A program made the position numbers and the translations under genes. A model generated the notes under the pieces. The model did not search any database. It saw only the letters and a list, made by a program, of their open reading frames with translations, and was not told where the DNA came from. Of a stretch of DNA of 64,000 bases, positions 34,700 through 46,713 are shown in pieces. The stretch comes from Gnetum montanum (taxonomy: Eukaryota; Streptophyta; Gnetopsida; Gnetales; Gnetaceae). How positions within the stretch are numbered: position 1 is the first letter of the stretch; the number at the start of each line of letters is the position of its first letter. The DNA is taken from assembly GCA_015680685.1 (NCBI GenBank), contig MNCI01004727.1, positions 3,458 to 67,457 of the forward strand, given 5' to 3'.

Positions 34700-35770
34700 C
34701 TATCATGATTTTTCCTTCATCTTTCACTAGGATAAACAATTTAGGTGAAGGAACTTGTAGGGAAATATTATATTAGTGCCTGATTAATCAACTCCATCAA
34801 TGCTTCAAGTTACTCTTTTGAGGTTTAGTCTTGGCCATGATATTAATGGCTATTGAGTTACAAGGAACATGTCTAGATCATACCATCCAATGAAGATTTA
34901 AGCAAAGAGAGATGCCATGATGAAGACTATACATTAATGTGATAAGAGTAGAGATGTAATCCCCTTGACATCATAGTTGAAGGAGGGTATGAAATATCGC
35001 TCTAGTAGGTCCAATTATCATTGATTTATCTTTCAATCTTATATCTACCACAATGAAGATTCCACATATTAGAGGCTACATTTCACTTTAATAGATATTC
35101 CTAAAGGTGATGGAATGAATTTTAGAACATAAGGGACCTCAAGGTCTATGACCTCCAAAAAAATTTAATGATATGAACTAAGGGACCATAGAGGAAGATA
35201 CAAAAGCTATGGTGATTCTCTCAATTCACCATCTTCCTCTTCATCTTCATTGTGTAGTTTTAACGAAGATGAATGTAGACTATGAGATTGAGCTCCATCA
35301 AGAAATTGAAGTAGACAACCTAGTGATCATCACAAAAGAAATTTTAGATGATCATGATAGGAGGAACTACAACAGACATCCTAGTAGTGATCAAGATGAA
35401 GATAGAAATAGAGACCCAAGGTAGGATATAAGGCATTAAAGGGAATATGGGCTAGACTATCATGATCTAGCAAAGAGATGTTGAGATTATGACTATGATA
35501 CACATGATGATTATGAATCCTTGATAGCAATTAGAAGCATGATTCAAATTAGGAAGGCAGTAAGAATGTCTTATAGACCTCAAAGGGAAAGATGCATCAA
35601 ATGACTTGACAAGATTAACATTCCTAAATTTGAGGAAGGCTTCAATATTGATTTGCAATAGCATCAACAAGCCTTTCATGATTCTTGTACCTTGTAAAAC
35701 ATCAAAAGTAAATGGCAAAAGCTTAAGCTCTTTCCTAGAACACTAATAAAAGAAGTCAGAAGTTGGTATA
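34700..35770 (+). pseudogene. gag remnant, element G
   Basis: Broken + strand frames include an Asp/Arg/His-rich stretch (35330-35420, with DDHDRRNYNRHP), like the low-complexity linker in the gag of D and E. A segment near 35590-35630 reads INIPKFEEGFNID, and a KLKLFPRTL-like segment lies near 35720. No intact frame remains. Confidence 0.5.
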
Positions 35771-36654
35771 GATCTTAAAATAATAAAAGAATTTGCAATA
35801 GAAAGCTTTAGCACATATTGTTCATCATGATTGACCTCATGTTGATAATATTTCCCATTAGCTATATCATGCTTGTCAACAATAGTTTTAATGTTTGAGT
35901 TAATAGTGTTCTTATTAAATGAGGAAAAATTTTCCTTACAAGCTATTTCTTCAAGCTAATTAATACTTTTTGTAGTACAGGTAAAAATATTTACAAAAGC
36001 TATTATCTTCTATGATTTATTTTTTGACATTTAATCATTCTTGTTAGTGACATTAACTTGATTTTTCATGTCTTCAGCTTTAGATTAATTTTTTATCATT
36101 AATTTCAATACATTTTTTCTTATTCTCAACATTTTTTGAGTAGAAAAGAAAAAGCACTAAATAAATGTCCTTCATGATGATAAATGTTGCAAGTATTAGA
36201 AAGTATATAATTTATTAGTTGAATGTAAGTCTTATTGCCTTCATGCAATACCAATTCATTTTTATAGTTAAGAAGATTGATTTTAATAAAACACATACAT
36301 AAAAACCAAATAGCATGAATATATATTTCATGTGTTTAATGGGATTAAGAAAATTAATAATTAGTTGCTCGTCTCTCTAAAAAATCAATAGAAGATTAAA
36401 TAGCTTAGCAAAACGTGAAACTTTAGAAGATTATTTAAATTAGACATCAAAATTTGCAGCTTATGAATAATTAACACTACATGCTTATGTATAGGTGATC
36501 TTATATCTAGGACACATTGCCCCATCGATGCATTAACTAGCTCATTAAGTAGAAAAATCAATAATAGTACCTAACATGAACGACTTGAATGTTATGCTTT
36601 TACATCACATCATTTAATTATGAAGTGAAACTTTGATTATGAGACAAGTAACTT
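35771..36654. other. AT-rich DNA, nothing recognised
   Basis: About 880 bp of AT-rich sequence between the element G remnant and LTR C. No open frame of note and no recognised repeat. Confidence 0.5.
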
Positions 36655-37003
36655 GATGAGCACTAAGTATCCCCTATGCCCAACTATATGAATCACAAGA
36701 GTTCATATGCAATTTGGTCAAATTCTATGAATGGAACTAGTGTGGTATCTAGATCGTTAAGCATTGATTGTTGGTTGTTGTCTTCTCATTTGGACTAGTG
36801 GTAGGTTTATCATGTATGGTTTAGTCTAAAGTAAGGCATACAATTATTGGTGTTGTTGGGGCCTTAAACTAACTGAATAATAACATAGAAATTAATTATT
36901 TAACTAATTAATAATAAAATTAAATTTAAAACTATCCTAAGGGAGATGAGTGTTTGTTCTCAGCTTGTTGTACACATCTTGAACTTATGTATCCATTGCA
37001 GGG
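36655..37003 (-). repeat. LTR C, left part (split by element F)
   Basis: Starts TGATGAGCACTAAG and stops at ATTGCAGGG, where element F begins. It continues at 50923 with TAGGGATTACCAAGTG, restoring the GGGATTACCAAGTG phrase found in related LTRs. Confidence 0.7.
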
Positions 37004-37909
37004 TGATGAGCAGCTAGGTACCCCTATGCCCAACCATGCAAATCACAAGCGTTCACACACGACTCAGTCAAATTCCATAGACTGTAAGCACTTTGCATAC
37101 ACCAGAACCTAACCAAAAAAACCTTGTGTTAGAATGGTTGTTGTTTTCCCAACCTCACTTGTGATGTTCTGATTGCGATGGTTAAGTGAGATTGAGATAA
37201 ATGATTTTTATGGATTTTTCACTTTATCTTCTAGCGTCTAATTCTTGGAATGGAAAGTAAGGAATGGAATATTACGTAATCTATAATTATCTTAATCTAT
37301 ATCTTAACTATTCTTAGCATAAGTATCCGATCCCATCTTCCATGCACATCTTGAGCATCCCCTAACCACTACTGGGTTACCAGATGTTAAGCATCGCTGG
37401 GTTGCCAAGTGTTGGGTTTACATTCGAGATGGTCGTACTTATGGTTTCTACAAACTATAAAAGAGAAATAATAATTAAAATAATAACAACAGAAACTTAA
37501 GGAAATTATTAAAGCATATAAATATTAAACTATTAAATGCATCAAATGACTAAGTCCAATTGCTACAAGGAATCCTTGAAAAGCTCATCTTTATTGTCGT
37601 TCACGCCAATGGGCTCAGGTACATCAGTGCTCAAATAAAGAGCCGGACACCTTTCTTACACCTACTGCGGGCACTTGGAAAATATTCTAACTCTCACAGA
37701 AACAAACTGCAAGAGCTTTGCTACAATTGCCAAAAAGGTCCCTAAGTGTGACGAGAGCCCACTTATTTATAGGCTAAAATAGGCTCCGCGTCAACAGGGC
37801 CACGTTGCACATGGAGGGATGCGTCGACAGGGCTGCATCGACGTAGTTGCGTATACGGGGTGCTGTATACGTGGCCTAGTCAATGCATTGACTGTTTAGC
37901 ACTTCATCA
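37004..37909 (-). repeat. 3' LTR of element F
   Basis: TGATGAGCAGC...CACTTCATCA on +. It has TATA-like CTTATTTATAGG near 37772 and, next to it, palindromic words such as GCGTCGACAGG, GCGTATACGGGG and CTGTATACGTGG. Confidence 0.9.
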
Positions 37910-37920
37910 TACCCTCACGA
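37910..37920 (-). other. PPT of element F
   Basis: On the - strand CGTGAGGGTA abuts the 3' LTR, in the same position as CATGGGGGTA in element D. Confidence 0.55.
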
Positions 37921-38468
37921 CTGAGTAAAAACTCATCCTCGAGTTCCTCTACAATTTGGAAGGTATAAAATTTTTATTACAATACACATGACTTGACACA
38001 CATGACACAACATCAATTTTACTGACGCACCAAGTGCCCGAGTATACAGAGGGTGAAAAATTACAAAATGGTGGTGTTCAGAGACAAAATTGAACACCCT
38101 GATGATCTTGAATTCTCTACCATGTTAAAAGATGCAAAAATTACTAGAGAAGATCACATCGTCCTTGGGGACGGTGGTTTTGATGGACCTTCACTAGCCT
38201 CTGGCCCATGTGGCGGTGGTGGCATAAACGATAGCTACCCCGCAGTAGCTGCAACTTCTAAAGGTAACCAGAAAGCCTCCAAGAGGGCCCTCATTTTTTC
38301 CTCCTTGTTTCTGGGATCATTCACAGTCCAGGCAACTTCACCAATGTGTGCCGGGACTGGAACCTCCCAAGGGCATGGCAGCGCAGGGAAGAGTTCTTTC
38401 AAATTGATAAACTAGGCTACAAACTGTTTTCATTCGATGTTGAAAACTCAAATTGATGTCTGCAGCTA

Positions 38469-41057
38469 CTAGTAGTCATTCATTTGACTGGCCAATTTCT
38501 CCGCGATCGCATTTTGTCCTTCAAAACGCATGTGGAGAACCTCGAGTTCTACATTTGCTATTTCCAATTTTTGTTTTGTCACATTGTGTGCTTGGAACTC
38601 GCCCTTGTATAAAGAATACGAGGCAGCCACTTTCTTTTCCAATTCAGACCATGGTCTCCCAGTTGTTAGCATAGCTAAATTTGCATAGTGAAGGTTGGCC
38701 AACTCCATGTATTCTGTCATTTCTTCAATCTGCAGTTCCTTGAGGTGGATCTCAGCCTGGTTGTAGGCATTCAACCCATCAAAGATAGGTTGCCATACCT
38801 TGCCTCCTTCTCAGAGCTGTTGGAGTGCTTGGTTCATCTTAGCCTTTGTGACTTGAATCTATTTCTCATTCACTTCCTTTTGCAATCCCACTTGGTCCCT
38901 GTAATGATTCTTAACTTTTTCAAATTTAAGGGCTTTGTTCTTCCAAGCGGCGGTTTCAATGGCTGATTTCTATTGCAAGGTTCGAACCTCCTCCATAGGT
39001 AGATTTTGATTCTTGGTAGCCAACCTCCTCACATCAACATTCACCTTGGCTAGCTCTTCCTGCTGTTGGTGAATAAAGCTTTTCATGTGTTCATTTTTAG
39101 CACCAACATTGCACATGCGATGAACTTCCACAGTCAACTTGACATTTTCCTAGTGAACCTTTGTCAAGTCTTTGTTTAAATGATATGCATGAGCGTCTGC
39201 CCAGGACTTATCAAGGATTGCTGACTCTCGCTCATCCTCAACTATCTAAAGATTGACCTGAAGCTATTGAAAAGCTTCATCTCTAGTGAGCTCACAGTTG
39301 AGAAGAGCTGGATCGGCAAGTTAGGTTCTTAATTGAGCAACTTTTGTTGCCAAGTGTTGACAATTGGCTTGAGCAACTTCAAGTTGCCCTTCCAAGATGA
39401 GGGTCTTACCTCTTGCTGAGAGCAGCTCTGACTAGGTTGTAGGGATGTTGTCTAGAAGGTCGAAGACATCCAGAAGTGGTTTCCTGGTTCACACCAGTCG
39501 GTCCAATAGTTCTTCATGTTGGGCTACATCGATCCTGCTACATGAAGTCCTAGTGGATGCCTATACATCTTCGAGTTCATGTACGTCTGGTACAGGTGCC
39601 ATCGGTGTGTTGAGGGCCATAGTAATTGTGTTAGCAACCACTTCGGTCACAACCTCCTGTCCTTGGTGCTGCATCACCAAGAATGTTGCCCCCTCGCCAT
39701 CTTCCAAGCGTATCGAGAAAGTAGCGACGTTTCCTGCAATTTTAGGAAATAACTGTTGTGTGGATACCGTTGCTTCCTGAACACTAGGATCAGTTCTTGC
39801 AGGTACCTGTGTTCGGGTGACAGAGAACATTGACCTTGCTCTTTCTAGTAGACTTACTGAGTGAGCCACTTGCTCTAGATGGCTCATTGTGGGGCGATAG
39901 ACTGAAGGGTCTTCTCCTTCACCTATCCTTCCAGATTGCTCTTGTTGACTTAAGAGTGACTGCTAGATTTTGCATATGTGCTCTGTGATGGTTTGTGAAC
40001 CCGACCTCACTATTTGCACAGGCGATGGAGGTGGATGCTACTCCTCCTTGGTTTGTGTTGTGGCTGGAGTCCTGTCCTTCATCATTTCCCATCATGAGGT
40101 AATCGGGGCGTGCCAGAGTGTATCGTTGGCATACCGTGCTATCCATGCCTGTTTGCATAACTTTCTAATTAGGCAGGGAAAGGGGGGAAGCCCACCTTTC
40201 ATGTTCTCTTTTAGTAAACCTTTTTTCAATTTCCAAGAATAACAATTGTGGGAGGCTCATTGGGAATTTCCCACTTAAGGCGGCACATGCACGAGCGGAG
40301 AAGGCAGTGATTTTGCTGGGTCTCACCATTGGGTTTAGGTGGTAAGATGCAATTTTTGAATATACCCTCTCCGTAGTGGTCAGTGTACCGAACTCTTTGT
40401 GATCCATCCCATAGCACTGCNGTGGTCAGTGTACCGAACTCTTTGTGATCCATCCCATAGCACTGCCTTATCCACTTTCCTTTTACCTCGAGGTCAGCTT
40501 GCTTCGGGATCTCCGCCACATCTGCTTCGATCTCTGGCAACCCCAGAGCTTGTACAATTGCTTCCGCAAAGTGAGAGACATAGATGTCCTTAATTCTTAC
40601 TTTGGATCCCGGTTGCCGATTTGTCTAGAAGAGATAGGTCTCTCGTAAGTACCATTCAGCACTGGTTGTGATGATTGGCCACATAGGAGAATTTTGCAAT
40701 TGAAGCTTCACATCTTCTAGTGCATTCTCGAGAAATGGTCCAAAGTTTAACTCTTGTAGGACCATTCATTGCACTTTCCGTGGCTTGATAGCGTCAAGAC
40801 ATTCTTGGGTCAGGGTGACCTCAAGCTGTGGCGCTATCCCTAGAGTTTCGTCCCCTTGCGATTGCTCGCTGGGAATCTCCCCTTTGGGAATCTAATGGAC
40901 AGATTCCACATCAGGTCCTTCGCAGAGGGGGCTAGTTGCATGAGAGCCCTCCGTGTGCTCTGGGTGCTGCACACCTCATCCCCTTCCCATTCGTGAACAC
41001 TTGTCCCTAGGCTGTGATGGTCCTTCTCCCCTTGGATGCCTTGGTTTCGGTGCCATC
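38469..41057 (-). pseudogene. Element F extra ORF (env-position), coiled-coil rich
   Basis: Lies between integrase and the 3' LTR on the coding strand. The start is probably the ATG at 41057 (MAPKPRHPRGEGPSQ). The N-terminal third (to about 40165) includes a RIKDIYVSHFAEAIVQALG-like helix region and resembles the element E remnant. From 39887 to 38469 a single frame of about 470 codons reads through as Glu/Lys/Leu/Gln-rich heptads (for example LKELQIEEMTEYMEL). It is interrupted by about ten stops, mostly TAG, and the ones checked need only one transition from Gln, Arg or Trp codons. Frameshifts lie near 39900 and in the N-terminal part; a 45-bp duplicate around an N at 40421 is probably artificial. 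No signal peptide, membrane segment or fusion peptide is visible, so env function is unsupported. Function unknown. Confidence 0.6.
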
Positions 41058-41465
41058 TGCAATTGAACATAACCACTAATTAGATTGTGTACAAGCTGCT
41101 CAAAATGGCCCTCATACACCTTCTTAGTTTGACTAAGTTATGATGCTAGCATGTGCATCCCATTAAATCCCCCGGAGTATTAGTTGATGAGTTAGAACTA
41201 AAAACAATAAAGGATAAGTTGGAGTTTAAACTATTATTTTCGTTTCTTCTCGTAAGAGGTGCAAAGTCTTAATTAATTAATTTTTAGTAGGCCTCACCCC
41301 CCCATGATTGAGAGCATACCTCCAATTGCTAAAGAGGGAAAGGATAGGTAGGTTAGGACACGTGATGGACAACGTAAGTGCTTGGAAGAAGAGTTGAGGC
41401 AGAAAAAATGAAAAATCTCCCCTCAATTTGTTTGCGGAATGAGCCAAATGTTATGCGCAATGGGG

Positions 41466-41585
41466 GTATATATAAGGTTTTTACGCTATGTTGATGGGGT
41501 CGCATATACACGACTGTGTATATGCAGGGGGTTGCGTATACAGGGCCCCGTATACGTAGGGGGTCGCACCCATTGACCAGTGTTG
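41466..41585 (-). promoter_or_regulatory. U3-like internal module of element F
   Basis: A TATA-like GGTATATATAAGG (41466-41478 on +) is followed by an array of GTATAC palindromes up to 41585. GCGTATACAGGG and CCGTATACGTAGG here nearly repeat GCGTATACGGGG and CTGTATACGTGG in the element's own LTR (37850-37873), in the same order and orientation. Read on the - strand, the TATA-like box lies about 410 bp upstream of the extra ORF start. A promoter for that ORF is the natural inference. Confidence 0.6.
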
Positions 41586-42808
41586 ACCTAACAAAAGAAA
41601 GCCCGAAAAAATAATTAAAAATGCCAAATTGGGGTAGTTGAAGAGCTTGAGAGACTAGGAACATGGCTGAGGACAAGAGGAAGGTAAACCAGGCTAGAAA
41701 AAGAGTCAAAGGTAGGAGAATGTGGGGAAAAAGAACTCCACGGAGAAGAAGTTGAGCGATGGGTAGTATGAAAATAATCAACCAACAAAATCAAAAGGAT
41801 GGGAGGCTAACAAACAAGCCTAGGAATATGCAAGTGGGTCCTCCCCATAACAGATGGTAGCCTCAGTAGCCCTTGCATATCCTCAACACCGGAGTTCATG
41901 GGCCCTGGGGCCAAGAAATGGTGATTGCAAGTTAATACTCCCATCCATGAGAACTTGCCAAGGCATGAGAAGTTCATGGAAATCACAACAAACGTTCAAA
42001 ACATAAGATGAGCAATGAGGTGAGTTATGGAGAAAAATGAGTGAAGAGACAGGCGAGAGAATTGGAATTCCGATCATCAGTCACATGAAACCCCATGTGA
42101 AGTTGTGGTTAAGTGACTCGGTAGGACCTTTCTTGAGTTTAGACCCAAAACCAACCACATACAGTGAGATCACAGCAACATGCGAAGCCTCGTCCATCTG
42201 CCAAGTACACAAGAATGCACCCACAAAGAACCACCACTCCAATAGACGTGAGAGAAAGGAAGTGAAATGGGACTAAGTTAGAGGGAACAAAGTGAGTCCC
42301 ATAACTAGTTTTCATGATCCTTGAGAGGTGGTCTAAGGGGTGTGCTTTGAATTCCCACAAACTTAGGTTTTTATTTTTTTTCTTGTTATTTCATGGGAAC
42401 CACACCATGCAAAGACCCATGCTTGGTTGCATGCATTCAACCAAGGGGTGTGCTTTGAATCCTCATGTTTGTTTTTTTGCTATGAATTTTTGCGATGAGG
42501 ACCACACCATGCAAGGTCAAATTGCCCAGGAGCTTCCTTGTAGAGAAGAACGTGGAGTGGTAAGAAATCCATAAGGACACACTAGCAAACTAGGGGATAG
42601 AAAAGGACAACGAATGTTGCATTCCCCTTGAAGTCACACCCGCTTCAAACCATTGGGTCATCCCCGAGTCTGGGAACTACACAAGTCACACATTAATTCA
42701 AATGTTTTTAAGTGAAGGGATTGCATGTTTCCAAAGGAAGGAAAACCATGGAGTGGGTGAATGGGTGGATGATGTGGACTCATTGTCGATTTTATAAGAT
42801 GAAAATAG
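41586..42808 (-). other. Element F spacer between integrase and U3-like module
   Basis: Non-coding internal sequence shared with E (about 5450-7100) and D (about 54100-55080). The common landmarks are AGTGGGTCCTCCCC near 41834 and GGATGATGTGGACTCA near 42766. Confidence 0.6.
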
Positions 42809-43500
42809 NNNNNNNNNNNNNNNNNNNNNNNNNNNNNNNNNNNNNNNNNNNNNNNNNNNNNNNNNNNNNNNNNNNNNNNNNNNNNNNNNNNNNNNNNNNN
42901 NNNNNNNNNNNNNNNNNNNNNNNNNNNNNNNNNNNNNNNNNNNNNNNNNNNNNNNNNNNNNNNNNNNNNNNNNNNNNNNNNNNNNNNNNNNNNNNNNNNN
43001 NNNNNNNNNNNNNNNNNNNNNNNNNNNNNNNNNNNNNNNNNNNNNNNNNNNNNNNNNNNNNNNNNNNNNNNNNNNNNNNNNNNNNNNNNNNNNNNNNNNN
43101 NNNNNNNNNNNNNNNNNNNNNNNNNNNNNNNNNNNNNNNNNNNNNNNNNNNNNNNNNNNNNNNNNNNNNNNNNNNNNNNNNNNNNNNNNNNNNNNNNNNN
43201 NNNNNNNNNNNNNNNNNNNNNNNNNNNNNNNNNNNNNNNNNNNNNNNNNNNNNNNNNNNNNNNNNNNNNNNNNNNNNNNNNNNNNNNNNNNNNNNNNNNN
43301 NNNNNNNNNNNNNNNNNNNNNNNNNNNNNNNNNNNNNNNNNNNNNNNNNNNNNNNNNNNNNNNNNNNNNNNNNNNNNNNNNNNNNNNNNNNNNNNNNNNN
43401 NNNNNNNNNNNNNNNNNNNNNNNNNNNNNNNNNNNNNNNNNNNNNNNNNNNNNNNNNNNNNNNNNNNNNNNNNNNNNNNNNNNNNNNNNNNNNNNNNNNN
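42809..43500. other. Assembly gap (N)
   Basis: 692 unresolved bases inside the integrase region of element F. Any continuous frame across it is an artefact. Confidence 0.99.
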
Positions 43501-44280
43501 GTTGTAAATTTATGGGTAACCCCCAAGTGTTGCATGAGTTTACAAAAAGTGATGCCTATGAAATGTGTTCCATTGTTTGAGATGAGTGCATGTGGCACTC
43601 CAAACCTATTGACTATTTGCTCTTGGACAAATCGTGCGGCTGTGTTTGAGGAACAATTGATGATGACTGCCACCTCTGCCCACTTTGTGTAGTAGTCCAC
43701 AGCGACAATGATATACACCTTCCCATTGGACAGGGGTGTGATGGGACCCATGAAGTTGATGCCCCAGATGTTGAAGGGCTCCAGTGGTTGGATCCACTAT
43801 TAAGGTCCCTCCAATCATGCAGTCATCCCACCGTCTCTATGGCATCGTTCACAGGAGTGGGCAAACCATTGTGCATCCCTAAAAATTATGGGCCAGTAAT
43901 ATCTTGCAAGTAGGATCTTGATGGTTGTGCATCGTCCAGCATAGTGGCCCCCACAAGGACCCTTGTGAGCATCTTGGAGGACACGTAGTGTATCGTCATT
44001 AGGGACACACCATCAAACCAAGCCATCTGCGCACACCTTATAAAGGTGACCATTGATTTCCATGAAGCACTTGGCCTTATGGAGAAATTTTTGTTTCTAT
44101 CGATGGTCCCACTCCTTTGGAAATTATTGAGTTGTGAGATAGGTGAGGATGTGGCTGACCCAAGGTAATTCCTTAGGCACCTGTGGATCAACCGCTCCCT
44201 CGAAGAGAAGTTCATCTAGAAATTGGTCAGAGAGGGGCTCCTCCTCTTTTGTGTTATCCCATCGCTACCGAGACCAATGG
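43501..44280 (-). pseudogene. Integrase remnant, element F
   Basis: The segment VAVDYYTKWAEV near 43700 keeps the first catalytic Asp. The second motif reads SNNGTHF near 43580 in place of SDNGTHF, so the second Asp has become Asn. The His-Cys region lies upstream to about 44280 in broken frames. The C-terminal part and the catalytic Glu fall in or beyond the gap. Confidence 0.75.
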
Positions 44281-44645
44281 TTAACAACCACATTCTTGGT
44301 TCCCTTCTGATCTACCATAGTGAGGTCAAATTCTTGAAGAATCACTAGCCACCGTATGATATGAAGGCTCACCATTGGTTTGTTCATTAGGAACCGGATG
44401 GCACTATGGTCGGTATGCACAAACACCTTGTACCCGAGCACATAGTGTCAGAATTTTTCCAAGGTGAACACCAACGCCATTAACTCTTTTTCGATGGTGG
44501 TGTAGTTAAGTTGGGCACCCACAATGCTATGGCTTGCACAGTGAATATAGTATAGACATTTTTGATCATCACATTGTGTAAGCACAACTCCCAATGCATA
44601 GTTGGACGCATCCATCATGATGTGGAAGGGTCTAGACTAATCAAG
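44281..44645 (-). pseudogene. RNase H, element F
   Basis: PFHIMMDASNYALG near 44635-44590, AQLNYTTIEKEL near 44510 and VHTDHSA near 44420-44400 keep the catalytic Asp, Glu and Asp positions. One or two stops interrupt the frame. This is better preserved than the copy in E. Confidence 0.75.
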
Positions 44646-45560
44646 TGCTCATAGAACTAGGGTCTCTATGAGTTTCAATGTAAGCATTTGGAATGTGGAT
44701 TCACATTCTCTGGTCCAAACGAATAGAGCATATTTCTTCATGAGTTCCACCAATGGCTTGGTGATTTTCAAGAAATTTTCGATGAAGCGCTGGTAGTAAC
44801 CAGTGTGGCCAAGGAATGACCGAACATCTTTTACAGTGTTTGGTTGTTGGGTGATTCCTTGGATGACCCTAATTTTGTCAGGATCCATGCTAATCTCTGT
44901 TTGTGAACTACGGTGCCCTAGCACAATGCCCTCTTGGACCATTAAGTGGCCTTTCTACCAGTTGAGCCATAGATTAGTTTTTACACATCTTTTCAGAACT
45001 TGCTCAAGGCGGTCCAAGGCTTGATCGAATGTGGCCCCATAGGTAGAGAAGTCATCCATGAAGGCTTCCATCCCATTGCCAATTTGCTGCTGGAAGATGC
45101 TGAGGACAAGGCGTTGGAAAGTGGTAGGCGCATTACATAGGCTAAAAGACATTTTTTTGTATGCGAAAGTCCCTCAGGGACTTGTGAAAGTTGTCTTGGC
45201 CTGGTCTGTTGGTGCAATTTGGATTTGGTTATAGCTACTATAACCATCCAAAAGCTATAATAACAATGCCCCACAATGGTATCCAACACTTGGTCCACAA
45301 ATGAAAGCAGGAAGTGATCTTTGAAGGTAGCCATGTTGAGCAATCAAAAATCTATATAGACCTTCCATTGCCATCCTTCTTTTGCACAATAACGAGTGGA
45401 CTGACCCATTCACTATCAACAATAGAGTAGATGAACCACTCTTTTAGCAATTGCTCGATTTCATCTTTGACGACCTGCTTCAATTTGGGGTTCAATTGCC
45501 TTTGTGGTTGTCATCGTGGCTTCATGGAGGGGTCAATATAAATTCGATGTTGGAAAACCC
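44646..45560 (-). pseudogene. Reverse transcriptase, element F
   Basis: The catalytic box reads EAFMDDFSTYG (Asp-Asp near 45056-45051) and is intact. QEGIVLGH and FLGHTGYYQRFI follow in the connection region. The N-terminal part is interrupted by stops and at least one frameshift, so no full-length enzyme can be made. Confidence 0.8.
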
Positions 45561-46149
45561 TGGGATCAACTCCTATTAATTCAGAATATGACCATGCAAA
45601 AGCAGCTTCCCATTTGTTCACCACCTTTAGCAATTTCTTCTTCTATTCAGGAGCAAGGATGGCATTGATAATCATCAGTTTCCCATTATGCAAAAATGCA
45701 TATTCTAGGTGGGCTAGTAAGGGTTTGAGTTCCAAGGGCTGTTGTTTGAAACTTTCAGGGATTTGCAACTTTCCCCAATCATCATGGTCATCAACAGTGG
45801 ATGCTTGTTGATGAACCTCTTCCAAATGATCCATGCTTTCTATGTAGGCTCGTACAAACCCCTCAGATGGTTCTATGCACAAGGCGATGCTAGCATAANA
45901 CCCCTCAGATGGTTCTATGCACAAGGCGATGCTAGCATAATCAGTGGTTAGCCACTGGGTGCCTTCTTGATTTATGGCTGCTGTGTAAAGGCATTGTTGG
46001 ACTTGCAAGTCCTTGGTACACCGATTGCATGCTTGAATAGATGTATGCTTAGCATACCACAGCTATTGCACACAGTTGCACCTGGAGTCACTGTACATGA
46101 TGCATGGAATGTGCTTCTTCTCAACCTTCTCAAAAGGATTTTCCTTTGA

Positions 46150-46713
46150 AATTTTAAGGGAAAGATCTCAAAGTCTTAGTCTTGCATCCACCGTGTTCAG
46201 CCAGGCTCTTCCCATTATGATTGGAAAGTTCCCCTTGCAATTCTCGACATGGATGATGAGGAAATTAGTAGGATAGGACCACTCACAAATGGTGGTCATA
46301 ATGTCTTCCATCAATCCCAAGGGAACAGTAATGGATTGGTCTGCCAGCTCGAGCCAAATGTTGCTCTTCTTTAACGGAGGCAGGTTCTAATTCTTGTACA
46401 TGTCATGTGAAATCAAATTGATGCCTGAACCCAAATCCAAAAGGGCTTTACATTGCTCATTTCCTGCCACTTGAAGATAAATGAGGGGGCTTCCTGGATT
46501 AGTCAATTTTTGGGGAAGATGACCTGCCTTTATCCAATTGGTCACTACGTGTGTGAGCATGATCGTTTGTATATTGGAGGGCATTTGGTTTGAAGGCTGC
46601 TTGAGGGGTGGAAAAATGGAGGTGATTTGAGGTTCAGAGGCATTAGCCACAGGTGTGGGTGAGGGTATGTTCAGGTTATTGGGCTGGAAAAAGGGACATT
46701 TCCGTGGCTTCAC
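46150..46713 (-). pseudogene. Aspartic protease, element F
   Basis: The active-site segment is ALLDLGSGINLIS near 46440-46400, with the catalytic Asp in DLGS. PLIYLQVAGNEQCK precedes it and FPIMIGRAWLN follows near 46200. The open piece 46713-46387 is continuous; a stop follows it. Confidence 0.7.

Larger units (their letters stand above)
33550..35770 (+). mobile_element. Element G: truncated Athila-like element
   Basis: LTR, PBS and a decayed gag region on the + strand. Pol and the 3' LTR are absent. Stops are frequent. Confidence 0.6.

Noticed and set aside
38053-38415. + strand frame of 120 codons with a Gly-rich stretch
   Set aside because: It sits in the 3' internal region of element F, antisense to its coding direction. 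No recognisable domain.
38469-41057. Calling the element F extra ORF a true envelope gene
   Set aside because: Position alone suggests env-like. No signal peptide, membrane segment or fusion peptide is visible, and the C-terminal half is coiled coil.
42712-43751. Two frames of over 300 codons, one on each strand
   Set aside because: Both run through the N gap at 42809-43500. Only the - strand part after 43501 is real (integrase remnant).
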